A stretch of 15,620 bases of DNA from Euperipatoides rowelli (lineage: Eukaryota; Onychophora; Udeonychophora; Euonychophora; Peripatopsidae): the NCBI GenBank assembly GCA_003024985.2, contig PXIH01S0004344.1; one strand, 5' to 3'. A program made the translations under genes and the position numbers. The first letter of the stretch is position 1. Each line of letters begins with the position of its first letter. A model generated the notes under the pieces. The model worked only from the letters and a program-made list of their open reading frames with translations, was not told the DNA's origin and did not search any database. This document shows positions 1 through 9,094 of this stretch, in pieces.

Positions 1-348
1 ATAGATTAATCTTCTAGAATTATGAACCCAGATTTTTCTATCTTTTGCAATAAAATATCCTACTAAATTAAATTCTAGGGCAGTAGCCATTCTGTTATTT
101 TCCTTTTATTTTATAAAAAAAGAAGAATTTAGTCTATTCAGGTGAATAGTTTTAAATTATAATTAAAAGTTTATTTAGGATTTTTTTTTTATTCATACAC
201 ACAACATATTCTGCACATACAGACAACAAGATTTAATTAGTTAATGTAGTGATACTGTAGAATAATGAATTTTCAAAGCCAATAGCAGACAATGAAAACT
301 GTTTCATGCTTTTATCAAAATTCTATTTCTTTTTTTTACTTATGGTAG

Positions 349-479
349 ATACAGTAGCTTCCTTCAGCAGCTTAATTATGAGAAGATCATCCCCACAGGA
401 ATATAACAGATTTATCAGCATGCAATTAGATCACATGATTCATCTGACTGATAAGGATAAAAGGTCTAAACAAATCTAG
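349..479 (+). CDS. Candidate 3'-terminal coding exon, unknown protein
   Basis: A pyrimidine-rich tract at 321-340 ends in an AG at 347-348. From there a frame is open for about 43 codons to a TAG at 477-479. The frame is also open back to an ATG at 342-344, so a tiny separate ORF is the alternative. The peptide is polar and protein-like (it contains SPQEYNRF, then DHMIHLTDKDKRSKQI at its C-terminus), and this stretch is visibly richer in G and C than its flanks. Two AATAAA motifs follow the stop within 45 bases. I do not recognise the protein. If real, this would be the last exon of a plus-strand gene lying to the left of the window. Chance is a serious alternative because the piece is short and AATAAA is common in AT-rich DNA. 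Confidence 0.3.
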
Positions 480-486
480 TCATATA

Positions 487-522
487 AATAAATTTATATT
501 TTTTTTTTTTTTTATAAATAAA
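487..522 (+). promoter_or_regulatory. Two candidate poly(A) signals
   Basis: AATAAA occurs at 487-492 and 517-522, about 8 and 38 bases after the stop codon of the candidate terminal exon, with a long T run between them. The positions suit 3'-end formation, but the hexamer is frequent in this AT-rich DNA, so this only supports the exon call weakly. Confidence 0.2.
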
Positions 523-1022
523 AGCAAAGATTAATATTACAAGTTTATTCCAGTGAAATGTTGCTAAAATGAAATGGAAAAAAGATTTAAAGCAATAACC
601 CTAATTGCGTTAATTATTTAGAGATAAAAAAATTGTTAAATAGTATTACTGTTAAGCATTCTAGGAGTATTTTATTTATTTATTTAAACATAAGATTTAT
701 ATGTCTAACATTTTTTTACCAAATAACCGATTATAAATACAAGAGTCTACGATAGACAATTTTATCATACTGTTGCTCACATGGTGCATTTGTCACATGT
801 GACATATCATAAATTTTATTTAAAAGGATACCTAATCCTACATTTAACCTGACCCTAACATGGGAACACCATGACAATATGAAAGGAAAGGTTGCATTGC
901 TGGAGAGAATGAAAGATTGATAAATTCTGGCACAGTGTGTGGAGAATAAAGATAGTACCATCTCTCAGTAGGTCCTTGTACAGTATTATAGATTTGTTAT
1001 AAAAAAAAAGCAAAGATATATA
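523..1022. other. AT-rich stretch, no gene recognised
   Basis: No convincing coding frame was seen. The minus-strand frames here, including one of about 76 codons at 731-961, show no recognised family motif. Because they lie directly downstream of the minus-strand retrotransposon remnant at 1023-1464, part of this stretch may be its 3' untranslated tail. Confidence 0.4.
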
Positions 1023-1464
1023 GAGTTCATTATAGACTAAATACATGTCCAGCTTTTTCCTGAAGGCGTTGAGAGATTGAACTGATTATTCTCTGTAGCA
1101 ACTAATTCCAAAAATTAGTGCTCATATAGAATATTGTATGCTCTTGCCAAGATGTTCTATACAAATATTTATTTTAAAAAAGGTGGGATTTGTGATATTT
1201 TCAATTAGAGAATTTGCAAAAGTTTTATCTGTTTATGTCAATAACTAGAAATTTGAATATAAAGATTAGATCCCTTCTAAACATTCTCTGAAAACAAGAC
1301 GGAACATCAAGAAGCAAGCGGAGTCTGATATAATAGCGTTTGTTGTAGACACTACTTATGAGTTTGGTATAACAACAAAATCTGTTTTCCAGTTTCTTCA
1401 GATCTTGTTTGAATAGGTTTAAGATAAAATGGTGGCTGATAAATTTCAACCTAGTCAGTTGTTT
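1023..1464 (-). pseudogene. Non-LTR retrotransposon ORF remnant, CR1/L2-like C-terminal region
   Basis: On the minus strand the frame from about 1464 to 1225 reads like the segment after the reverse transcriptase core in CR1/L2-type elements. It has LFKQDLKKLENRF (family pattern: KKDIKKLE.VQRRF.K), then a tract around RLRLLLDVPSCFQRMFRRDL followed by IFIFK (pattern: YEERL..L.LPSL..RR.RGDLI..YK). Downstream the matching frame resumes with an FWN tract, a stop codon and LLQRIISSIS. After a frameshift near 1071, NAFRKKLDMYL at 1070-1035 matches the usual C-terminal NSFK..LDK.W. Internal stops and the frameshift show it is dead. No palm-domain YADD motif is present, so only the 3' part of an ORF survives. 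The clade is judged from remembered family patterns, not a search. Confidence 0.7.
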
Positions 1465-4026
1465 AAATTAAATAATGAATCAAGAATATTTACAGAATTT
1501 TTTTGTATTTTTTTAAATTTATATTTCATCAGTCTCATATGGTATTTAAAATTAATAACAAATTGTACTGTATTTTTATTCCAAATATCCCATTGATTAA
1601 TTATTAATGTTGCTTGAGATCTACGGTTTCTCTTCCAGTCCAAGGTAACTAGCTCTGGAAATTGTTAAACCTTTTTCAAAATTTAACTATTCAAATTTAT
1701 TATAATTTTCAGTATTACTTTAAATATAAATTTTGACAATTTTTTCATTTCTTTATATTTTTAAAATTTGTAAGGGTTTTTCTGTGAAACATTTGTCAGT
1801 TAAACTTTGACCAAACTCCCATTGACATTTGGAAGCATAAAATTACCCAGATCTGTGTAAGAGAAATTTATGGTTACATTGAAATGTTTTTTAGTATTTC
1901 AGATGTACTGTACTTTCCTATAATATTTGATATTTTGGTTATTAGTTGTATAATAGCCTACTCTCTTGAATATTAATATTGTTTTTATGCTTGTAATGCC
2001 TATAGCTTGCTTTCTGAATTATTTGATATATGTCATATATAGTTCCTATATAAATTATTTAGAAAATTTATAGTGTATTTAACTTTATTTTTTTTAATGT
2101 TTTAAATTGGCAACAAGAAGTTTAAGTTCTTTGTTCTAAACATGAATCTCCATTGTTAAAATAATTACTCCGAACAAGGAAGGACTTTTCATCAATTATA
2201 TTCATTTATAGCTATCTGATTATCATAGCAGGAGTTTGCATGAGTTAAACGTCCTTGGAAATTTTGTCCGGTCCATTTTACAGAGCTTTAAATTTAATTT
2301 AACTGAATTTTAATGGACATTTGACTACTACAATTTAAACACATACTGTACCCATTTTTCAACTTTAAACTACTTTCAAAATTCAAAATTGTTTCATTTT
2401 TTTTTAGTAAAATGTCTCGTGACTGTCACCAGTGAATGGTCAATACTTCAAAATTATGTAAATGAGACTTTATTTGAATGAAAAAGAATACAGGAGAGTC
2501 TGATTCTGATCTCCGGAGAGAAAACAAGTACAAAGAAAAGATGTTCTTCTCATCCACTGTGAAGAGAAGATTGCTCAAGTTATAGGTAGCCTGGATCATC
2601 TTCCTATATAAAATGCAAGTTAGAAGAAGTGAAACATAACCTTTCATTGGTAAACTGGAAAATTATACAAGGACTCATGAAAAATCTAACTAATACAACC
2701 TGAAGGAAGACCCACTTTCATACTAACCGTTGTTATGAACTTTCTTATTACAAGTGTTAACATAATGTCAGATGTGAATAAAGTTATTAAAAATTATTTT
2801 CAGCCAAATAAAAACGCACACATTTAAAATTTAATTCTGTCATGATTTCTTCAAATCAGGGCAACCGCCTTAATGGACTAACCATTTTACCGTTGTGTAG
2901 TCAATCACCAAATGAATTTCATTGGGGTTATCACTTTATTGCTTGGTTGGACTCTTGGTTGGATGACATTATCTTCAGGTCTAAAAATTGGTGTTTCAAC
3001 TGAAACTGTAATTTTTTTTTATTCTTTTGTAAATTCATAGAGTATGACTACATTGTTTTTTTAATGTTTTTATATTAGTCAGAGGTTTAAATATTCATAT
3101 TTTTTTTTTTGCATAAGTTAGAAAAAGGTTCTAAATTTTCAAGCCCTTTTACCGGGAAAGGTCCCAATTTCACCGTTCAACTTTGTCAGTTAAAGGTAGA
3201 GCAAATACTGCCAAAAGATGAAGAATTGTTCAGTACTATTTATTGTTAAAATTTTCTCCAAATGAGATTGAAATATTTTTTTTTTAGTAAAGAAAGTAAT
3301 ATGAGTTTTTATGATCAAAAAATGCTTCTGGTCTATGTCATTGTCTTAAATATACCTCGATGTTGAGGTCATACTTGTTTCACCACATACAGTTAATATT
3401 TGATAAACTTGAAATTTTAATTTGCTACTAGTTGATATGATTTTATGGTAATAAGTATTTTTGCCACAACCTTGTCCATTTAGGGTTAATGTAAGTACAG
3501 TAGGCTGAAACAGACTTCCACTCTTAGGGGTCTGGATATAGAGTTCGACTAGCGTTCATCTCGGACTCCTATAACCTTGCCATCGTGTATAGTGTTTTTT
3601 TCTATTTATTTTAATTTATTTATGTTTATAGTTATGTTCCTGATACAGTTTGCTAAGTTAATCTTTTATGTTAGATAGACATTATTTCAATACATAAGTT
3701 AGGATGTTAGCTTATTCTAATATTACCAGGTTGGTGAGCAAAGATTCAGACTCAATAGTCACGCTTCGGTGCGAGTTTTATGTTTACAAAGTTTGCAACA
3801 GCCTTTGTGGATCTTCTCTCTAGTATATTTTGAAATCTTGGAATGGTCTAGGAATGAATTTTATCTATGTTAAATGTAATTTTCTGTGTAGGCTAAGTGG
3901 TTGATAAGGGAGCAATAGAGTGCTTCAGATTGTTTCTCTTAGCTTCTACAGATATGAATAGGGGTTTGACAAGTGAATTGGCTAGCTGAACTCTCACTCC
4001 AATTGCACTACATGACATACAATATC
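1465..4026. other. Long AT-rich stretch, no gene recognised
   Basis: About 2.5 kb with frequent T and A runs. A minus-strand frame at 2426-2647 (about 73 codons) lies in slightly less AT-rich DNA, but its peptide matches nothing I recognise and has no clear splice sites. The upstream part of the 1023-1464 retrotransposon may extend into 1465-1640, where I could not align it. No RNA gene, inverted-repeat element or microsatellite of note was seen. Confidence 0.4.
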
Positions 4027-4127
4027 TACAGTATATATATATGTCTATATCTATCTATCTATCTATCTATCTATNTATAGGCTATATATATACTGTATAT
4101 ACTCTGTATATTATATACTGTATATAA
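4027..4127. repeat. Compound microsatellite, TA-rich and (ATCT)n
   Basis: A (TA)n tract is followed by about seven tetranucleotide ATCT units at roughly 4047-4074. An n lies at 4075, and TATA/ACTGTATA-type sequence follows. The n probably marks a contig join caused by the repeat, so the true repeat length is unknown. Confidence 0.85.
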
Positions 4128-4503
4128 ATGAAATACAGTAGCAAGTAGTGGTCTATAATACAGTACATACAAAGTATACCATATACAGTATATACTTTAC
4201 AGCAAATTTAATGTAGATTAAGATTGATTCACATATAAGTTGCATATAGTCAATTTGCTACTTATTATGAAAGTTTATCTAAGAAAAATCTAACAAATTA
4301 CTCCTAAAGAAAAAAACTATGACCTGGACCTACTGTAGCTTGGAGCTAAGAGTCCCTCAAACCCCTCACATTTTGGTTGGTTCCTCACAGAGGCGTAGCA
4401 AGGGGGGGGCGGGGTGTGGTCCGCCTCGGGTACCACCACAGGGGGGGTGCCAAAAAAAAATTTTTTTTTCAAAAAATTTTTTTTATTTTTTTAAATTTTT
4501 TTT

Positions 4504-4665
4504 ATGGGTTGGTGGGGTGGGGTGTGTAGGGTGGGGTGTTAGGTTTCAGGGTTAGGTGTGAGGGTGCAGGGTTGGGTGTGAGGGTGCAGGGTTGTAGGTA
4601 AGGGTGTACAGTTGTGGAGGATGTGAGGGTGCAGCGTTGGTTGTGATATGGGGGGTGCATCGTTG
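4504..4665 (+). repeat. G-rich minisatellite inside the hAT element
   Basis: The plus strand carries degenerate units of about 19-21 bases built on GTGTGAGGGTGCAGGGTTG, clearest at about 4556-4594 and 4620-4640, preceded by a GGTGGGGTGGGGTGTG tract. There are many GGG and GGGG runs on one strand and almost no C, so G-quadruplex formation is plausible. GGGTTAGG occurs once, but this is not a telomeric array. Confidence 0.8.
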
Positions 4666-4705
4666 TTGTGTTAATCAATATACAATAGATGTTTAACAAA
4701 ACATA

Positions 4706-4858
4706 CAGACAACTAAAAAAAGAAAAAAAAGCTTATTAAAATATGACAAACGGTCAAGAAAACGTCCAGACAACTAAAAAAAACTTATTAAAATGTGACA
4801 AACGGTCAACAAAACGTCCAGACAACTAAAAAAAAAAAAAAAAAGGTTATCAAAATAT
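4706..4858. repeat. Tandem repeat, 52-61 bp units, 2.7 copies
   Basis: Units start with CAGACAACTAAAAAAA at 4706, 4767 and 4819. Each contains CTTATTAAAATRTGACAAACGG in pieces, then TCAASAAAACGTC. The first unit (61 bp) is longer than the second (52 bp) because of a longer A run; the third is partial and diverges after its A run. Confidence 0.85.
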
Positions 4859-4929
4859 TTTTAAAGAGGGTGTCAAAAATCAACTGAGCCCCGGGTACCA
4901 AACAGTCATGCTACGCCTCTGGTTCCTCA

Positions 4930-6197
4930 TATTTTGAAATATCTCCTAAGTAGCCTTCTATTGAATGAGTTTGATACACCCACCGTAGACTTTAGACACT
5001 TCAAGTTTTGACAATTAGGTTATCATAGTATTAAAAAAAAATTATATAAATGAAAAAGGTTAAGAGGAAATATAGACAGGTAGAAGGTAGAATGGAGAGG
5101 AGGGATAAAAACATAATCCAATAATACAAGAAAAAATACAACAGGGAATAGGGAAGAATAAAAAGAATTTAGATATATAGAAAAGAATCAAAATGAAGAC
5201 TAAGATAACGGAGAGAGATTTAATCAAAAATGCAGAAATGACAGAATTTCTATATTAGAATTTAAATATGATTAATCCATAATAAATATTACTGATAATT
5301 AAACGAAGTTAAAAGGAGAAAATGATTGAATCCTTTTAACATTAATTGTTTAACAGACAGGTAAATCAAAGAAAGATAATTAAAGGTTTATAAATGATTG
5401 GCTTTTATTGCAATTAGAGCACAGATAATACAAGATCAAACAAAAACCAAGGTTGCTCTGCAAATCTATTTATTCTGATATATAATCTAATAATACAACT
5501 AAAACAGTCATGTACCAGGCTTTTAAAAATATTTTTTTAATAAAACAATTCTCATAATTCCAAAATCTATACATAGAAAGCAAAACAAATATATATATAT
5601 NATTTCATTTTCTTGTTATTTATTTAATTAATTATTTCATTCTTGCATTTATAACATTAATTCACTTTTGCAAGGAATAAGCTGTGTTGAGTTTGCACAT
5701 TTGTAACTTTCTTAATGTGGCCTTTATTATTTTATAGTAGCCTAAATGTCACATTAAGATGGCATAATTAACCATTGATCGTAACAATATGCAAAACAAT
5801 TACCTCTCCTTGTAAGAGCTCATTAATGCTAATTTATTCCTACTATTTGCTTTGCATGTACAGTATGCATGTTATTCCTAAAAAAGAATGTTGCATACAG
5901 GCTTTATTGTCTTACTTGATCGGAAGTGGCTTTCACCACAACCAACAAGTAATTATTTGTACATACTTTATGCTTTTGAATGGCGGGAGCTAGTTCTGAC
6001 TTAGTTTGACCACCCTCTTTGTTTACAATAGCAGCTGCCATGTTTAAATTTAAATTTATAGATAAGTATGATGCTAGTTGGAATAGGAAGTGACTAATTT
6101 ACAAAAAAAAAAATGCCCAAGAAATGACCAACCAACTAAGTAGTTATGCTATTTGATTGTGGCATGACATCAAAACTCTCATACATGTATTCAATAA
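4930..6197. other. No gene recognised; includes a purine-rich tract
   Basis: About 5040-5260 is strongly purine-biased on the plus strand; in 5061-5160 I count about 21 pyrimidines in 100 bases. A short TA microsatellite with an n at 5601 follows. A plus-strand frame at 5775-5993 has no recognisable motif and is taken as chance. The end of this stretch (about 6140-6197) may be decayed upstream sequence of the retrotransposon that becomes readable at 6198. Confidence 0.4.
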
Positions 6198-6554
6198 ATA
6201 AGTTATTTAAAACCTTGGCATGAGTACAATGCTGCTGTTGTATGGACAAGCTCCATAACACAAAACCAAAGCAACGATCTTGATAAAATACAAAAACAAG
6301 ATCTAAGGATAATATTTGGGAATGGCTTTAAAGGATATAGAGAAACTATGGAAATTCATAATATGAACTCACTTAAAGATAGAAGAAAAGCAATACTAAA
6401 TAATTAAACCCAATCTTTCTTTGAGAACTTTGATTATTATTTACCAAGAAAATATGGTGACATTCAGGTCACCAAATAATACAACTAATCTAATGAACAT
6501 TTCAATACATTTCTGAGAACAGCTAGGTACGATAATCACCAATCCCTACTATGA
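6198..6554 (+). pseudogene. Non-LTR retrotransposon ORF remnant (jockey/CR1-like), plus strand
   Basis: The frame from 6198 reads SYLKPWHEYNAAVVW, then TSSITQNQSNDLDKIQKQ, then LRIIFGNGFKGYRETMEIH and MNSLKDRRKA. This fits the familiar region downstream of the reverse transcriptase catalytic core, whose pattern is RP.LEYAAVVW....LE.IQ+.ALRIILG...Y..AL....L.SL..RR. Stops occur at 6195-6197 and 6405-6407. The same frame continues past further stops with FFENFDYYLPRKYGD and ends in HFNTFLRTARYDNHQS, matching the family's KYN.PFARTARY.NSP ending, before a TGA at 6552-6554. No catalytic core is present and the copy is dead. Its ending and 3' tail resemble the minus-strand remnant at 7660-8028, so both probably belong to one family. 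Confidence 0.85.
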
Positions 6555-6785
6555 TTAAATTTGTCAATAGTAACATAATATAGTAATTGCAGAATATATT
6601 TCATTTTATCTAGATATTTCTTTGTAATTATAAGATAATTTCTAGTCACTTTTATGGTTACTGAATCCTATATCCATCAGGGCTAAGGGTTTAAATTAAA
6701 TTTTAATATCATCATTTGTATTATGTTGTATTTATTTGTTTCCTAATGTTTTCTTAATAAACTACATAATAATAAACAATAATGT
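6555..6785 (+). mobile_element. 3' untranslated tail of the plus-strand non-LTR remnant
   Basis: After the ORF remnant, about 230 bases lead to TTTCTTAATAAACTACATAA and a degenerate (TAA)-like end near 6785. The tail of the opposite-strand remnant ends in a similar way (TTTCTCAATAAACTTAATAA then perfect TAA units). Both tails also share a GGGCTA-containing motif upstream (6681 region here, about 7571-7583 there). The exact end and any target duplication are not visible. Confidence 0.6.
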
Positions 6786-6919
6786 ACATTGTATATATCA
6801 TATAGATATAGGCCTACCTATATTTATATATACACAGTATATAGTGTGTATTCTATTATACTGTAAATATAAATGTATTTAAAATATATGCATAATAATA
6901 ATAATATGATAGACTATCT

Positions 6920-7183
6920 GGTCCGATTCCGTTATCAGCCCACCAATATGGCTGATGGTAGTAAGTTGAAATTATCTAGATCGGTGCTCAACAAAAGATT
7001 ATTTCACCTTTAGATTATTCTAAGGTTCAGAGTTATGGTAAGGTTAGGACTGTAAAGCAAATATACTAAAATCGGTAAAAAAAAATTTTTAGGAAAAATA
7101 CTAATTCCAAATGCTACTACGTTTTAGTTGTTGCACAACTCCTAACATTAATAATGTTGGTGGGAAGATAACGGAATCTGACC
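6920..7183. mobile_element. MITE-like element with 30-bp imperfect terminal inverted repeats
   Basis: The left end at 6920-6949 begins GGTCCGATTCCGTTATC and continues AGCCCACCAATAT. The complement of the right end at 7154-7183 begins GGTCAGATTCCGTTATC and continues TTCCCACCAACAT. By eye 26 of 30 positions agree. The 264-bp interior has no coding frame. The flanks (GACTATCT and GAATCCCT) show no target duplication, so the superfamily is unassigned and the copy is presumably old. It sits between the two tail-to-tail retrotransposon remnants. Confidence 0.8.
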
Positions 7184-7401
7184 GAATCCCTTCTTTGTGC
7201 TCCATCTCCTAACTTTAAACTTTAAAGTAAAATATTTTGAATACCCGGTACCATATATTACAATCAAATAAATCAGAAAGACAGTTTGTGTTTATATGTC
7301 TGTTATTATTGAGGATATAGCATACTTCCCAAAATGGCACAACTTGAAATTTGGTATGTGGGTAGGTTGTATAGTGTAGACAATGAAAATAGACTTTTGG
7401 A

Positions 7402-7430
7402 TCCTGGGCAATGTCGGGTATTTCAGCTAG
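7402..7430 (+). mobile_element. Helitron-like 3' terminus
   Basis: TCCTGG-GCAATG-TCGGGT at 7402-7419 can form a short hairpin (with G-T pairs and one terminal mismatch). It is followed after seven bases by CTAG at 7427-7430 and then a T. A 3' hairpin close to a CTRR end inserted before T is the signature of Helitrons, and I remember ACCCGGGCAACGCCGGGT...CAGCTAG ends as common in animal Helitrons. The upstream sequence (about 7275-7400) also resembles the non-coding body of such elements. The 5' end is not identified; TCTCCTAACT at 7205 after an A is one weak candidate. No Rep/helicase coding sequence is present. Confidence 0.5.
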
Positions 7431-7473
7431 TTAATCAACATTATTGATAATAAATTATTTGTTTAAAAATAAN

Positions 7474-7503
<30 letters not shown>
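7474..7503. repeat. (TTA)10 microsatellite, 3' tail of a minus-strand retrotransposon
   Basis: Ten perfect TTA units start directly after an n at 7473. Read on the minus strand they are (TAA)n directly after TTTCTCAATAAACTTAATAA, which is the expected terminal repeat of a non-LTR element, so the tract belongs to the remnant at 7504-8028. The n means the true length is uncertain. Confidence 0.85.
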
Positions 7504-7504
<1 letters not shown>

Positions 7505-7659
7505 GTTTATTGAGAAATTCATGTACAGTAGGTTACAAGTAGCCTACATTTAAGTGAGAGATAATACCATCCTAGCCCATAAGAGGATCTGGATGTATTT
7601 TACAATAAATTGACATAGCCTACAGTATATTAACATAGAAAAATAATATATGACATTCT
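7504..7659 (-). mobile_element. 3' untranslated region of the minus-strand non-LTR remnant
   Basis: On the minus strand, about 156 bases separate the ORF stop (7660-7662) from the TAA tail. The region contains an AATAAA just before the tail and two TAGCCTA and two TACAGTA-type heptamers. Its end resembles the tail of the plus-strand copy at 6555-6785. Confidence 0.7.
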
Positions 7660-8028
7660 TTAAAATAATACAAATTTTAATTCATAGAAAGAATTGAGTA
7701 ATTTAAGCATAGGTGATTTATGGAATCTAGCTGTTCTTGCAAATGGTATATTATATTTGAGTGAATTTCTAGTAACTACATTAGATGTTTGTAAATGTGT
7801 CTTAGGTTTAAAACTTGGATATTGAATAAAATATTGAGTGGCAAATTTAATGTTAAGATTAGTTCTTCTTTGTGATAGTGTGATTAAATTAAATCTATTA
7901 AGTGCATCTTCATAATATTTTTTTCCAGAAATATATTCAGTTCAAACAATGTAATTCTCAATATTATTCAGTATATATGATAGAGTTTTTATCCAAAATA
8001 AGTTAATAATAATTTCAACTAAAGCGAA
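7660..8028 (-). pseudogene. Non-LTR retrotransposon ORF C-terminus (jockey/CR1-like), minus strand
   Basis: A minus-strand frame of 122 codons runs from after a TAG (8029-8031) to a TAA (7660-7662), broken only by one TGA at 7942-7944. It reads ILNNIENYIV, the stop, then KKYYEDALNRFNLITLSQRR, then NLNIKFATQYF. It ends with SLKYNIPFARTARFHKSPML and LLNSFYELK. This is the typical C-terminus after the reverse transcriptase domain: YE.AL..L.L.TL..RR..L..KFA......KYN.PFARTAR..NSP....LLN. The 5' part, including the catalytic core and endonuclease, is missing, as expected from 5' truncation on insertion. With only one stop it is better preserved than the plus-strand copy at 6198-6554. Confidence 0.88.
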
Positions 8029-8031
8029 CTA

Positions 8032-8927
8032 AAATTATCTACGGAAGTATTTGTTTTAACCAGTCAAAACTAAATATAACTAATACTATTTTCTGAACAC
8101 AAGTATTAGCCTAACGAGTTATCACAGTTTCTATCCAAAATTTTGCACACTAACTCTCTAGGGCCCAGAAAAAATATAGGTTATCATTAAACTAGGTCAC
8201 TTATTCTTGACTCTTGATCAACTTTATGAACAATTTTAAACCCTTGGATCAATAAACCAGATCACACCACCCCTACTCCCCCCCTTACTAAGGAAACACT
8301 GAGACCTTTCTTCTAGTTATATAATATTTAACATATTTTAGTTCATGTAAACATTTTAGTTATAAACAGATGCGTCTATTTTTTTCTTCTAATAATTGGT
8401 AAATAAATAATTAACAGAAATCTTGTTTAAATTACCTAATTATCATTAGAGCCCTCACACTTAAAGTAAACGTCACAAATTCACAAACATGAATTGCCAT
8501 TAGGTTATATCTATTATGTTTTGGATAAAAAAATCAATTCAGCTAAAGTTTAATAATAAAGGAATAAAGAACTGAAAAAATAATTTAAATTCCTGAATGA
8601 AACATATAGCCTACAATATATGATTACTTTATCGTATCTCTAATTGGCATTTTATAATGTGCTTAACATTTAAATACAAAATTTACAAACATAACTGAAT
8701 TGCTTTTCTGATACTTCAAACTACCGCTACTATTTCATTCTGTGTTGTCGTAAGCTAGGATTAAACTTTACAAATTGTATTTTAACAAGTCAATAAACTC
8801 CATTCCTTTATGATATTTTTTAAACAGAAAGGTTATATCTCATGAGTATTAAATATCTCATGAGAACCAATTTAACACGATTCAACAGTGAGTGAACCAG
8901 GATTGTGTTTGCATGGACAATAAATAA
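8032..8927. other. AT-rich stretch, no gene recognised
   Basis: No coding frame, RNA gene or element ends were recognised. A short direct repeat ATCTCATGAG occurs twice at about 8837-8864. A C-rich patch near 8267-8284 is the only marked change of composition. Confidence 0.4.
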
Positions 8928-9023
8928 GGCTCAACCACAGCTCAACCAGTATCAATAAGAGTGGCTCAACCGCGGATCAAAATGTCCAAGAAAATAGTAC
9001 TTTACGTCTGTAACGGCTTAACC
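8928..9023 (+). repeat. Cluster of four GGCTYAACC motifs
   Basis: GGCTCAACC at 8928-8936, AGCTCAACC at 8939-8947, GGCTCAACC at 8963-8971 and GGCTTAACC at 9015-9023 lie within 96 bases. The last two are followed by similar text (GATCAAAATGTCC and GATGAAATATCC). AGGGCCTAATTTCACCAAAC follows directly at about 9048-9067. Such motif clusters near an end are typical of subterminal repeats in small DNA transposons, but I could not find a matching opposite end. Confidence 0.45.
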
Positions 9024-9094
9024 ATTGATGAAATATCCCTGCGAATAGGGCCTAATTTCACCAAACTGCACTAATCAAAATTCTCCTGATTTTA

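Larger units (their letters stand above)
4388..4921. mobile_element. Non-autonomous hAT-superfamily element, complete
   Basis: The ends form a perfect 13-bp terminal inverted repeat: CAGAGGCGTAGCA at 4388-4400 and its complement TGCTACGCCTCTG at 4909-4921. They are flanked by a perfect 8-bp direct duplication, GTTCCTCA at 4380-4387 and 4922-4929. A CAG-type terminus with an 8-bp duplication is the hallmark of hAT transposons. Both ends also carry a GGTACC motif further in. At 534 bp and with no transposase frame, it must have been moved in trans. Inside are a run of A/T homopolymers, a G-rich minisatellite (4504-4665) and a tandem repeat with units of 52-61 bp (4706-4858). The short ORFs at 4319-4555 and 4502-4699 are low-complexity by-products of these repeats. 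Confidence 0.92.

Noticed and set aside
731-961. Minus-strand ORF of 76 codons
   Set aside because: No motif was recognised; it is more likely the 3' flank of the non-LTR remnant at 1023-1464.
2426-2647. Minus-strand ORF of 73 codons in slightly less AT-rich DNA
   Set aside because: The peptide has no family resemblance, there are no good splice sites, and the opposite strand reads equally protein-like over a short stretch.
4504-4665. Interstitial telomeric repeat
   Set aside because: GGGTTAGG occurs only once; the repeating unit is GTGAGGGTGCAGGGTTG-like and not a telomeric hexamer.
4319-4699. Two overlapping ORFs on opposite strands (4319-4555 +, 4502-4699 -)
   Set aside because: Both are translations of homopolymers and the G-rich minisatellite inside the hAT element; the peptides are low-complexity.
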